Assembly: GCA_934569045.1 (NCBI GenBank)
Contig: CAKTJX010000001.1
Location: 62,001-126,000, forward strand
DNA length: 64,000 nucleotides
Direction: 5' to 3'
Origin: an uncultured Oscillospiraceae bacterium
Lineage (GTDB): Bacteria; Bacillota; Clostridia; Oscillospirales; Oscillospiraceae
A program made the position numbers and the translations under genes. Below are positions 54,181 to 62,841 of this stretch, piece by piece; within the stretch, counting starts at the first letter, position 1, and each line of letters opens with the position of its first letter. The notes below the pieces were generated by a model that saw only the letters and a program-made list of their open reading frames with translations, was not told the origin of the DNA and did not search any database.

Positions 54181-54957
54181 TTATTTGAGTCCTTCGATAA
54201 AAATTGCCAGTGCCAGGAAAAGCAGCGCCCCCCAGGAAACGCGCCGTCCCATAAGCTCCCATTCGGAGGGGGACACATTGTCCGCATTGTCAATGTGGAG
54301 GGACATTTTCAGCCAGAACAGTTCCTCCGCAAAAAGGACGCAGGCTGCCGTGACCGCGCAGACCGCCACGCCGGCGAACCAGCCCCATCCTTCTCCCTTG
54401 TGGGTCAGCTCCGGGCCGTTCATCAAATCGAGGATTTCGGTAATGGAGGGCTCCATCGGGTCCAGAATCTTCCCGTCTTCGCCTATGGTCACACCGTTCT
54501 CAACATATACAGAAATTTTGCCGACGGCCAACTCTGACTCTACGCTTCCGTCCTCATGGTAAAGGGTAATGAACTGGTCCTCTCTACGCACTACGCCACG
54601 GAATAGAGTTGTCTCCCCTTCCCGCAGTTCAATACCGTCTTGCGCTGCGCCAAGTGCGCTGTTGTGTGGAACTGCCGTTGAGTCCTCCCGCACAGTATAG
54701 GGGCCATACAGCTTGCCCTGATAGCGAAATTCTACCGTCTTATCCGCATATACGGTAAAGCTGGCATGTTCTCCCCCGATGGAGCCGGAATAAACCGTGT
54801 CACCGCCGCTCTGCTTCGGAACCAGGATTGCGCCTCTGTAGGAAAATCCTTTTCTGGCAATGGTCACCGGGTAAAGCACGGAGAAAAGCAGGACAAGCGC
54901 CGCCGCAAGCACCAGAATGATTTTTTGAAACCGATCCAGATTTTTGAGTCTCTCCAA
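54181..54957 (-). CDS. Membrane protein, function unknown
   Basis: 258 aa. One N-terminal membrane helix (IILVLAAALVLLFSVLYPV), an extracytoplasmic beta-rich domain of about 150 residues (TVYADKTVEFRYQGKLYGPY, FITLYHEDGSVESE), then two C-terminal helices (WFAGVAVCAVTAACVLFAEE and the last 20 residues). TTG start with GGAGG at 7-nt spacing; an earlier in-frame start lacks a ribosome site and overlaps the lipoprotein gene. No family recognised. Downstream of a lipoprotein gene, probably one operon. Confidence 0.65.
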   Translation of the reverse strand: MERLKNLDRFQKIILVLAAALVLLFSVLYPVTIARKGFSYRGAILVPKQSGGDTVYSGSIGGEHASFTVYADKTVEFRYQGKLYGPYTVREDSTAVPHNSALGAAQDGIELREGETTLFRGVVRREDQFITLYHEDGSVESELAVGKISVYVENGVTIGEDGKILDPMEPSITEILDLMNGPELTHKGEGWGWFAGVAVCAVTAACVLFAEELFWLKMSLHIDNADNVSPSEWELMGRRVSWGALLFLALAIFIEGLK

Positions 54958-55028
54958 AATAATTCCTCCGTTTCTAAGAAGCAAACACGGCTGGGAATTT
55001 CCTATCTCGTCATTTGCAATTTCAGAAA

Positions 55029-55502
55029 TTACCGATGCTGAATACTGACTTCCTCCCACTGTCCAAGTATATCCCGGTCCAACCACAGATGGTAGACGGC
55101 GGAATCCTGGTCAAAAAAGCGGTGGGAATAGGAATGGATTTCCTGGGTTTCCGGGTCCCGGACATTCAGACTGATGCTGACCACCGGATTCTTTTTACTG
55201 CCATTGAATGTAAAGAAGTCACAAATCTCCGCCTTGTGAAAATCCTCCCGGAGATAAGCCATGATGTTTTTGGAATTCTTCTGCCAGAGGTCTTTCCGTT
55301 GAAGCGCTGTCAGTTCAACACCGCCCACCTGCTGGCCATCAGAATCCCGAACAATGGCACAGCTTTTGTCCGTCACATCCGCAATGGAATAGCCCTCGGT
55401 CACCTGATAAGAAAAGTCGCCCTTTTCCGGGATGACCGTGCCATCCGAGCAGCCGGTCAAGGCCAATAGCAGGGCAATACAACATAGAATCAGACGTTTC
55501 AT
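55029..55502 (-). CDS. Small lipoprotein, function unknown
   Basis: 157 aa. Lipoprotein signal with lipobox LTGC (Cys18), then a basic-acidic globular domain that may be exported to the outer membrane face. No family recognised. It has one of the best promoters in the window and precedes the membrane-protein gene by 71 nt. GGAGG lies before the ATG. Confidence 0.68.
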   Translation of the reverse strand: MKRLILCCIALLLALTGCSDGTVIPEKGDFSYQVTEGYSIADVTDKSCAIVRDSDGQQVGGVELTALQRKDLWQKNSKNIMAYLREDFHKAEICDFFTFNGSKKNPVVSISLNVRDPETQEIHSYSHRFFDQDSAVYHLWLDRDILGQWEEVSIQHR

Positions 55503-55544
55503 ACGCTCCTCCTTCCGGTCTCAAGCCGACATTTTTTCTCTATC

Positions 55545-55573
55545 ATATTAGCATAACACACCATATCTGTCAA
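55545..55573 (-). promoter_or_regulatory. Sigma-A-type promoter of the lipoprotein gene
   Basis: Minus strand perfect TTGACA, 17-nt spacer, TAATAT, about 43 nt before the ATG. Confidence 0.75.
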
Positions 55574-55600
55574 TCCGGTGCGGATTAAGATTTATTTAAA

Positions 55601-55625
55601 GGGCCCAGGCGGAATGCCTGAGCCC
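55601..55625 (-). terminator. Terminator of engB (end of the tig-engB operon)
   Basis: GGGC/GCCC outer and CAGGC/GCCTG inner stem, 5-nt loop, TTTAAAT tail on the minus strand, 13 nt after the engB stop. Confidence 0.7.
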
Positions 55626-55637
55626 TGAAGTATGAAG

Positions 55638-56222
55638 TTAACCTTTCACCGCACCCAGAATCTGCTTGACCAGCTCTTCCCGGCCATCACCCTTTTCCGC
55701 AGAGAAGGGGATCACCGGGCAGCCTTCCGGCAGCTCTAAGTCCCGGCGAATGATTGCCAGGTTTGGTTCCAGCTCGCTTTTTTTCAGCTTGTCCTTCTTG
55801 TTGGCAACCACCACAAAGGGGCAGCCGGAATCCAGGAACCATTTTGCCATGGTAATGTCATTGTTCGTCGGCGGGTGGCGGTAGTCCACGATCAGCACAC
55901 CGAGGCTGATGCGGTTTGCCGCAAAGTAGTCCTCCATGAGCCTGGCCCAGCGGTCCTTCTCCGCCTGGGGCACCTTGGCAAAGCCATAGCCCGGAAGGTC
56001 CACCAGATAGCACTTCTGGTCCAGCAGGAAATAGTTGACATGGACGGTTTTCCCGGGCTTGTCCCCTACCTTTGCCATGCTCTTTCGCTGCAAAACACGG
56101 TTGATGACCGAGGACTTGCCCACATTGGACTTGCCTGCGAAGGCGATCTCGGGCAGCCGCTTTCCCGGGAAATTCTTGGGGGCGGCGGCAGAAATCAGGA
56201 ATTCCACATTCTGAAAATTCAT
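55638..56222 (-). CDS. engB: Ribosome biogenesis GTPase EngB (YsxC)
   Basis: 194 aa. G1 GKSNVGKSS (residues 30-38), G3 DLPGYG, G4 NKKDKL, as in YsxC, needed for 50S assembly. AAGGAGG before the ATG. Ten nt after lon, the canonical lon-engB order. Confidence 0.97.
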   Translation of the reverse strand: MNFQNVEFLISAAAPKNFPGKRLPEIAFAGKSNVGKSSVINRVLQRKSMAKVGDKPGKTVHVNYFLLDQKCYLVDLPGYGFAKVPQAEKDRWARLMEDYFAANRISLGVLIVDYRHPPTNNDITMAKWFLDSGCPFVVVANKKDKLKKSELEPNLAIIRRDLELPEGCPVIPFSAEKGDGREELVKQILGAVKG

Positions 56223-56232
56223 AGCCGCCTCC

Positions 56233-58635
56233 TTACTGCCGAATCTCCGGGCGGCGGGCCTTGGTGGAAACCTCTTCCGGCAGGCTGCCCAGAATCGCCG
56301 GGTTCATCTCTGTAGTCCGGTTCAGCGCCGAGGACAGCACCGTATCCACCGTAGAAGCGCTGATGAAATTCAGCTGCTTGCGCACGGTCTGGTCGATCTC
56401 TTCCAGATCCCGCTCATTGTCCTTGGGGATGATCACGGTGCGGATGCCGTGCCGCAGGGCAGCCATGGTCTTTTCCTTCAGGCCGCCGATGCGCATAACC
56501 CGGCCCCGCAGGGAAATCTCGCCGGTCATGGCCACATCCCGCCGGACGGTGGTATTGGTCAGTGCGGAAACGATGGCGGTACATACCGTCACACCGGCAG
56601 AGGGACCATCCTTGGGAACAGCCCCCTCTGGGAAGTGCACATGGATATCCTTTGTCTTGTAGAAGTCAGAAGGAACCCCCAGCCTGACGGCGTTTGCCCG
56701 GATATAGCTCAGGGCGGCGTGGGCAGACTCCTTCATCACGTCCCCCAGGTTGCCGGTGAGCTCCAGCTTGCCGGAGCCCTCCATGACGTTGACCTCCACC
56801 TCCAGGGTCTCGCCGCCGACACTGGTCCAGGCGAGACCCGTCACCAGGCCCACCTGATCGGTGCCCGGCAGGCGGTCCGGCAGGAACTTCCGGATTCCCA
56901 GGAACGCCTCCAGATTGCCGCCGGTGACCGTAATCTTCTTCGGCTCCTCCTGGGAGAGAATCTGCATATCCGCCTTGCGACAGATCTGGCCAATCTCCCG
57001 CTCCAGATTGCGCACGCCGGATTCCCGGGTGTAGCAGCAGATGATTTCCCGGATGGCGTCATCCGTGATCTTCAACTGGGTCTTTTTCAAACCGTGCTTT
57101 TTCAGCTGCTTGGGCACCAGGTGATTCTTGGCAATCATCAGCTTCTCCTCATCAGAGTAGGAGCCCAGCTCAATAACCTCCATCCGGTCCAGCAGCGGCC
57201 TGGGCACCGTGTCCAGGGTGTTGGCCGTGGTAATGAACATTACGTCGGACAGATCGAAGGGAATTTCAATATAGTGATCCCGGTAGGTACTGTTCTGCTC
57301 CCTGTCCAGAACCTCCAGCAGGGCCGCGCTGGGGTCGCCCCGATAGTCGGAGCCCATTTTGTCAATTTCGTCCAGCAGAATCACCGGGTTGGAGGTGCCC
57401 GCCTGGGACATGGCGGTCATGATCCGCCCGGGCATGGCACCCACATAGGTCTTCCGATGGCCCCGGATATCGGCCTCATCGTGAACGCCGCCCAGAGAAA
57501 TCCGAACCATTTTCCGGTTCAGGCACCGGGCAATGGAATAAGCAATGGATGTCTTGCCCACGCCGGGAGGGCCCACCAGGCAGAGAATCTGGTGCTGGCT
57601 GTCCGGCGCCATTTCCTTCACGGCCATGGCCTCCAGAATGCGCTCCTTTACCTTCTCCATACCGAAGTGGTCTTTGTCCAGAATCTTCCGGGCTGCCTCC
57701 ACATCCACCCGCTCTTTGGTCTTTACATTCCAGGGCAGGTCCAGCACCGTGTCCAGATAATTCCGCAGGACAGATGCCTCCGAAGAGCCAAAGGGCTGTT
57801 TCTTCAGCTTTTCGGCATCCTTGATCAGCTTCTTTTCCCGCTCCTCGTCCAGATGCAGGGCCTTGATGCGGGCAATGTCCTCGTCCAGCTCGGCGTTTTC
57901 ATCCTCCTCTCCCAGCTCTTCCCGGATGGCCTTCATCTGCTCACGCAGGTAGTAATCCCGCTGGTTCTGATCCATGTTGCTGCGGGTCCGATCCTGGATC
58001 TCGGATTCCAGTTTCAGAATCTCAATCTCCTGGCGCAGCATAGCAATGGCCATTTCCAGCCGCTTATTGGGGTTCAGCTGGCACAGCAACGCAGCCTTGT
58101 CGTTGGGGTCCAGACCGGAATTCTGGGCAATGGAATCCGCCAGGAAGCCATTGTCCGTGCTCATAAGCATTTTCATCTGGATCAGCTGGGTGGGATGCTC
58201 TGTGTACTCCGTATAGGACGCATAGAGGGAATTGGCCTCCCGGCGCATGGCCTGGCTCTTGAGAGAGTCTGTACTCTCCCCGCAGGTCACGGACTCCACC
58301 ATACCAGCCAGATAAGGCGTTGTCTGGGTCATCTCCGTAATGCGGCCCCGGGAAATGCCGGTGACCAGCACACGCAGGTTCTCGTCCTGGGCCTTCAAGA
58401 CCTGCTTCACCTGGGCCACACAGCCGATGGGATACAGGTCTGCCAGCTTAGGGTCGTCCACCATAATGTCCTTCTGGGGCACCAAAAAAATCATCTGGTT
58501 TTCCTTCATGGCCGCGTCCAGCGCATAGACGGACTTAACACGGCCCACATCAAAGTGGACCGTCTGCTCCGGGAAAATTGCCAGCCCCCGCAGGGCCAGA
58601 ACAGGCATCTTCCCGGCATAAATCATTTCGCTCAT
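56233..58635 (-). CDS. lon: ATP-dependent protease Lon
   Basis: 800 aa LonA. N-terminal substrate domain (MPVLALRGLAIFPEQ), coiled coil, AAA+ with Walker A GPPGVGKTS (about 355-363), Walker B VILLDEIDKM, and C-terminal Ser-Lys protease: Ser679 in DGPSAGVT and Lys about 43 residues later (RIGGLKEK). AAGGAGG before the ATG. Degrades misfolded and regulatory proteins. Confidence 0.98.
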   Translation of the reverse strand: MSEMIYAGKMPVLALRGLAIFPEQTVHFDVGRVKSVYALDAAMKENQMIFLVPQKDIMVDDPKLADLYPIGCVAQVKQVLKAQDENLRVLVTGISRGRITEMTQTTPYLAGMVESVTCGESTDSLKSQAMRREANSLYASYTEYTEHPTQLIQMKMLMSTDNGFLADSIAQNSGLDPNDKAALLCQLNPNKRLEMAIAMLRQEIEILKLESEIQDRTRSNMDQNQRDYYLREQMKAIREELGEEDENAELDEDIARIKALHLDEEREKKLIKDAEKLKKQPFGSSEASVLRNYLDTVLDLPWNVKTKERVDVEAARKILDKDHFGMEKVKERILEAMAVKEMAPDSQHQILCLVGPPGVGKTSIAYSIARCLNRKMVRISLGGVHDEADIRGHRKTYVGAMPGRIMTAMSQAGTSNPVILLDEIDKMGSDYRGDPSAALLEVLDREQNSTYRDHYIEIPFDLSDVMFITTANTLDTVPRPLLDRMEVIELGSYSDEEKLMIAKNHLVPKQLKKHGLKKTQLKITDDAIREIICCYTRESGVRNLEREIGQICRKADMQILSQEEPKKITVTGGNLEAFLGIRKFLPDRLPGTDQVGLVTGLAWTSVGGETLEVEVNVMEGSGKLELTGNLGDVMKESAHAALSYIRANAVRLGVPSDFYKTKDIHVHFPEGAVPKDGPSAGVTVCTAIVSALTNTTVRRDVAMTGEISLRGRVMRIGGLKEKTMAALRHGIRTVIIPKDNERDLEEIDQTVRKQLNFISASTVDTVLSSALNRTTEMNPAILGSLPEEVSTKARRPEIRQ

Positions 58636-58676
58636 TGGTATTCCTCCTTCAAGGAGTATCTAATAGGTAGGACAAA

Positions 58677-58700
58677 AGGGGGCAGAATACTCTACCCCCT
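58677..58700 (-). terminator. Terminator-like hairpin after clpX
   Basis: AGGGGG/CCCCCT with inner AGA/TCT, followed by TTTTG on the minus strand. It lies between clpX and lon, so it may partly uncouple them. Confidence 0.6.
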
Positions 58701-58724
58701 GAAAATATCGGCAATCTGCCTTCT

Positions 58725-59981
58725 TTACTTCTTCCCATTCAGGGGCTGCCTGGGATGGTTCGCGTCCCGGATGATGGTGGGCTGGCCGCCATCCACGCAC
58801 TCCGGGGTCAAAATCACCTTCTGAATGGTGAGGTCCGATGGAATCTGGAACATAATGCCCGTCATGATCTTTTCCAGGATCGCCCGCAGGCCTCTGGCAC
58901 CAATCTGACGGTCAATGGCCTTCTTGGCAATGGCCTTTTCCGCATCCTCGGTGATTTCCAGCTCCACGCCGTCCATCTCCAGCAGCTTCTGATACTGCCG
59001 GACAATGGCGTTCTTGGGCTCCACCATGATCCGAACCAGGTCCACCTGGGTCAGGCTCTCCAAGCAGGCAATCATGGGCATACGACCGATGAGCTCCGGG
59101 ATGATGCCGAACTTCATCAGATCGTGGGGCTCCACCTGGGCCAGCAGCTTACCCACATCCCGGCTCTTACGGCTCTCCACCGGTGCGTCAAAGCCGATGG
59201 TGCTGCGATCCGTCCGGGCCTCAATGATCTTATCCAGGCCGTCAAAGGCGCCGCCGCAGATGAAGAGGATGTTGGTGGTATCCACCTGGATCATCTCCTG
59301 CTGGGGATGCTTGCGGCCGCCCTGGGGAGGCACATTGGCAACGGTGCCCTCCAGAATCTTCAGCAGCGCCTGCTGAACACCCTCGCCAGACACGTCACGG
59401 GTAATGGAGGTATTTTCGCTCTTGCGGGCGATTTTGTCCATTTCGTCAATGTAAATAATGCCGCGCTGGGCCAGCTCCACATCAAAGTCCGCCGCCTGGA
59501 GCAGACGCAGGAGAATATTCTCCACATCGTCGCCCACATAGCCGGCCTCGGTCAGCGTGGTGGCATCCGCGATGGCAAAGGGCACGTTCAGAATCTTCGC
59601 CAGGGTCTGGGCAAAGAGGGTTTTGCCGCAGCCCGTGGGTCCGATCAGAAGAATGTTACTCTTTTGCAGATCTACATCGGAAGAATCCGGGAATGTGATC
59701 CGCTTATAGTGATTGTATACCGCAACGGACAGGGCAATCTTGGCCTCTTCCTGACCAATAATATAGTGGTCCATGAAGGCCTTCATTTCCATAGGGGTAG
59801 GCAGCTTTTCCATTTTGGGAATGCCGCCATCCGTGTCAATTTCACCCCGCAGCAGGTCGCTGCAAGCCTGCACACAGTCGCTGCAAATATAAACACCAGG
59901 GCCGGCGATCAGCCGTCCGGCCTGAGATTCCCGCTTGCCGCAGAAACTGCATCGAACCGGTGGCTCGTTTGTTCTTGCCAT
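58725..59981 (-). CDS. clpX: ATP-dependent protease ATPase subunit ClpX
   Basis: 418 aa. N-terminal zinc-binding domain ([12 protein letters not shown] ... CSDCVQAC), Walker A GPTGCGKT, Walker [12 protein letters not shown], sensor and RKH/pore loop regions (GYVGDDVE), and ClpP-binding IGF-type loop ([10 protein letters not shown]). Unfolds substrates for ClpP; clpP is 28 nt upstream. Confidence 0.98.
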   Translation of the reverse strand: MARTNEPPVRCSFCGKRESQAGRLIAGPGVYICSDCVQACSDLLRGEIDTDGGIPKMEKLPTPMEMKAFMDHYIIGQEEAKIALSVAVYNHYKRITFPDSSDVDLQKSNILLIGPTGCGKTLFAQTLAKILNVPFAIADATTLTEAGYVGDDVENILLRLLQAADFDVELAQRGIIYIDEMDKIARKSENTSITRDVSGEGVQQALLKILEGTVANVPPQGGRKHPQQEMIQVDTTNILFICGGAFDGLDKIIEARTDRSTIGFDAPVESRKSRDVGKLLAQVEPHDLMKFGIIPELIGRMPMIACLESLTQVDLVRIMVEPKNAIVRQYQKLLEMDGVELEITEDAEKAIAKKAIDRQIGARGLRAILEKIMTGIMFQIPSDLTIQKVILTPECVDGGQPTIIRDANHPRQPLNGKK

Positions 59982-60009
59982 AAACCCGGCACCTCGTTTC
60001 TCTTAAAAA

Positions 60010-60591
60010 TCAGTGATGCTCCAGAACCCGGTCGATCAAGCCGAAGGCCTTGGCCTCGTCCGCGCTCATGAAGTTGTCCCGCTCACAGGCGGCGGTGACC
60101 TCTTCAATGCTCTTGCCGGTGTTCTCGGAGAGAATCCGGTTCATGCGGGCCTTGATGGTCTCCAGACGCTTCAGGTGGATGGCCATATCCGTAATCTGGC
60201 CCTGGGTTCCGGCAGAAGGCTGGTGGATCATAATTTCGGAATTGGGCAGCGCCATCCGCTTGCCCTTGGTGCCCGCGCTCAGCAGAAACGCGCCCATGGA
60301 AGCGGCCATGCCGACGCAGATTGTCGCGACGTCACACTTGATATACTGCATAGTATCGTAGATAGCCATGCCGGCCGTGACGCTACCGCCGGGAGAATTG
60401 ATATAGAACTGGATATCCTTATCCGGGTCCTGGGCCTCCAGGTACAGCAGCTGGGCAACCACCAGGCTGGCGGTGGTGTCGTTCACTTCCTCGGACAGGA
60501 AAATAATGCGGTCGTTCAGCAGGCGGGAGAAAATATCGTAGCTGCGCTCACCGCGGCTGGTCTGCTCAACAACATAGGGTACTAAACTCAT
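60010..60591 (-). CDS. clpP: ATP-dependent Clp protease proteolytic subunit
   Basis: 193 aa. Catalytic triad intact: Ser98 in GMAASMGA, His123 in MIHQPSAG, Asp near 172 in [10 protein letters not shown] at 60591 has AAAGGAG at 8-nt spacing; an in-frame ATG 12 codons earlier is not supported. A large nested inverted repeat fills the leader between tig and this gene. Confidence 0.98.
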   Translation of the reverse strand: MSLVPYVVEQTSRGERSYDIFSRLLNDRIIFLSEEVNDTTASLVVAQLLYLEAQDPDKDIQFYINSPGGSVTAGMAIYDTMQYIKCDVATICVGMAASMGAFLLSAGTKGKRMALPNSEIMIHQPSAGTQGQITDMAIHLKRLETIKARMNRILSENTGKSIEEVTAACERDNFMSADEAKAFGLIDRVLEHH

Positions 60592-60612
60592 GGTGATGTC
60601 TCCTTTCAAATC

Positions 60613-60681
60613 GCAGTCTGAAAACACGTTTGCGGATGGGAAGAGTCTCCTCTTCCCATCCGTTTTTTCTTTTCAGACTGC
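60613..60681. repeat. Nested inverted repeat in the tig-clpP gap
   Basis: Outer perfect 12-bp pair GCAGTCTGAAAA (60613-60624) and complement (60670-60681); inner perfect 13-bp pair CGGATGGGAAGAG (60633-60645) and complement (60650-60662). It ends 7 nt before the clpP ribosome site on the transcribed strand. The U-run after the inner stem is on the opposite strand. Confidence 0.8.
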
Positions 60682-60726
60682 TCCGTTGGTTGTGCCGTGA
60701 AACATTCTAACCATTTGGGAAAGCGC

Positions 60727-62031
60727 TTATTCCTCAGTCTTCTCTTCTGCCTTGGGGGCCACCGCAACGGCGGTATCCACGATCAGCTTCACAGCCTTGC
60801 GGGTCTTCAGAGACTCGGTCAACTCATCCATGGGAACCATTTCCTTGATCTTGGCCTCGTCCATCTCGTACTGCTTGGCCATGCTCTGGAACTCTTCCTC
60901 AATGTCTTCCTCGGTGACGGTCAGGTTCTCCACCTCAGCGATCTTCTCCAGGGTCACGGAGATGCGGGCCTGCTTCTCGGCGGTAGGCCGGAAGGCATCG
61001 CGCATGGTCTTCATATCGCCGCCCATCATCTTGGCGTACTGCTCCATGGAGTAGCCGCTCATCTGCAGCTGGTAGCCAAAGCGCTCCATCTGAATGTCCA
61101 GCTCCTTCTCAACCAGAGCGCCGGGCATATCCACGGTGGTGTTCTCGGCAGCCTTCTCCACAGCGGCGTTCTCGAAGGTGGACTCGATCTGCTTCTGGGC
61201 CTTCTCCAGAGCCTTGGCGCGGATATCCGCCTTCAGGGCATCCAGGGTGTCGAATTCGGAGACGTCCTTGGCGAACTCGTCATCCTGCTCGGGCACGATG
61301 GTCACGGACAGCTTGTTCAGCTTCACATGGAACACGACCGCCTTGCCGGCCAGCTCCTTGTGGTAGTCCTCCGGGAAGGTGATGTCGATATCCTTCTCTT
61401 CGCCGGCGTTCATGCCAACGATCTGCTCCTCAAAGCCGGGAACAAAGGAGTGACTGCCCAGCTTCAGGTCGAAGTTCTCGCCCTTGCCGCCCTCGAAGGG
61501 AACGCCATTGTCGAAGCCCTCGAAGTCAATATTGGCAGTATCGCCCATCTCGGCGGCACGGTCCACGTTCTCGGTGGAAGCCACATTCTGAGCCATGTTG
61601 TCCAGTTCGGCCTGAACCTGCGCGTCAGTGACGGTGGGCTCGGCCTTCTCAACCTCCAGGCCCTTGTACTGGCCCAGGGTGACCTCGGGGTAGACGTCGG
61701 TGGTCAGGGTCAGGGTCACGGTGTTGTCATCCGCAATCTGCATGTCGGTCAGGCTGGGGCGGCCAATGGCCTTGAAACCATCCTGATTGGCAACAGCGAA
61801 CTCGTAGATCTCGGGGAAGATTTCCTCCAGGCCGTCTTCGTAGAAGACGTGAGCGCCGTACATGGCCTCGATCATCTTCCGGGGTGCCTTGCCCTTCCGG
61901 AAGCCGGGGATCATGATGTTCTTGCGGGCCTTCATATAAGCCTTGTTCACGCCGTTCTCCATCAGCTCCTTGTCGATCTCAACAACGATGGTAGCCTGAT
62001 TGCCGTTTCTCTCTACGTTCTTTACATTCAT
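60727..62031 (-). CDS. tig: Trigger factor
   Basis: 434 aa. Ribosome-binding N-domain with FRKGKAPRKMIE (the GFRxGxxP signature), central FKBP-type PPIase domain (GDTANIDFEGFDNGVPFEGG) and helical C-domain. Chaperone at the exit tunnel. AGGAGG before the ATG; first gene of the tig-clpP-clpX-lon-engB unit. Confidence 0.97.
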   Translation of the reverse strand: MNVKNVERNGNQATIVVEIDKELMENGVNKAYMKARKNIMIPGFRKGKAPRKMIEAMYGAHVFYEDGLEEIFPEIYEFAVANQDGFKAIGRPSLTDMQIADDNTVTLTLTTDVYPEVTLGQYKGLEVEKAEPTVTDAQVQAELDNMAQNVASTENVDRAAEMGDTANIDFEGFDNGVPFEGGKGENFDLKLGSHSFVPGFEEQIVGMNAGEEKDIDITFPEDYHKELAGKAVVFHVKLNKLSVTIVPEQDDEFAKDVSEFDTLDALKADIRAKALEKAQKQIESTFENAAVEKAAENTTVDMPGALVEKELDIQMERFGYQLQMSGYSMEQYAKMMGGDMKTMRDAFRPTAEKQARISVTLEKIAEVENLTVTEEDIEEEFQSMAKQYEMDEAKIKEMVPMDELTESLKTRKAVKLIVDTAVAVAPKAEEKTEE

Positions 62032-62098
62032 GTAAATATACCTCCTGATAGGTGCTTAGGAACCGCACCCCTTATTTATATTTTTACATAGCCGATAT

Positions 62099-62127
62099 AT
62101 TCTATCAAATAAAGCAGGAATTGTCCA
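62099..62127 (-). promoter_or_regulatory. Sigma-A-type promoter of tig
   Basis: Minus strand TGGACA, 17-nt spacer, TAGAAT, about 70 nt before the ATG. No CtsR or CIRCE operator was recognised nearby. Confidence 0.65.
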
Positions 62128-62147
62128 CACTTTTCTGAAAAATCTTT

Positions 62148-62837
62148 TCAATTTTTTACCTTGAAGGGCCTAAAATTCAGGTAGTCCGCCGACAGAAGCC
62201 GGTATTCCACCCCATCCCACAGTCCTTCCATGGCCAGACGGTGGCTTGCGCCATGCAAATGACCGTAAAAGCACTGCCGGACACCGTATTTTTCCAGCAG
62301 CTCCAGAATTTCCCCGCAGGTATAGCCCTTATATCTGGGCGGATAGTGGAGAAATACCAGCTTCTGCACGTCCCCGGCTGCCTTCAGCGAGGCTTCCAGC
62401 CGCAGCAGCTCCCGGTGGAACACCTTCTCGTCGTGGGCCCCGGACCGTTCCTCCTCGAAAAACCAGCCCCGGGTGCCGCAGATGGCGAAGTCCTCATAAA
62501 AATAACAGTTGTTGTTCAGCAGGAGCATCTGGGAAAAATCGTTTTCCTTGCAGAATTTATCGAATTTTGCCTGGGTGCTCCACCAATAATCATGGTTGCC
62601 CTTGAGGATGATTTTTCTGCCGGGGATGTTCTGAATCCAGGCAAAGTCCTCCCTGGCGCTGGGCAGATCCAGCGCCCAGCTCAGATCCCCCATCAGAACT
62701 GTGGTATCCTCCGGACCGATCACAGCCATCCCCTGGCGCAGCTTTTCCATATACCCCACCCAGGCGCCGCCGAAGATATCCATAGGCTTCGGCGCTCCCA
62801 GGCACAGGTGCAGATCTCCAATTGCGTACAGCGCCAT
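62148..62837 (-). CDS. Metallophosphoesterase
   Basis: 229 aa calcineurin-like fold. Motifs: AIGDLHLCLG (Asp, His), LMGDLSWALD (GDxxW/D), LKGNHDYWW (GNHD), FLHYPPRY and YGHLHGASHR (GHLH). All metal ligands are present. Substrate not inferable. Follows the threonine-synthase-like gene by 4 nt with GGGGAGG before the ATG, so co-transcribed. Confidence 0.92.
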   Translation of the reverse strand: MALYAIGDLHLCLGAPKPMDIFGGAWVGYMEKLRQGMAVIGPEDTTVLMGDLSWALDLPSAREDFAWIQNIPGRKIILKGNHDYWWSTQAKFDKFCKENDFSQMLLLNNNCYFYEDFAICGTRGWFFEEERSGAHDEKVFHRELLRLEASLKAAGDVQKLVFLHYPPRYKGYTCGEILELLEKYGVRQCFYGHLHGASHRLAMEGLWDGVEYRLLSADYLNFRPFKVKN

Positions 62838-62841
62838 TCAT

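Noticed and set aside
56449..58824. Long plus-strand open frame opposite lon (also frames opposite clpX and tig)
   Set aside because: Shadow of lon; composition is dominated by His, Gly, Leu and Gln with no domain.
60633..60670. Terminator of tig
   Set aside because: The U-run lies on the plus strand while tig is on the minus strand, so it does not fit an intrinsic terminator for tig.
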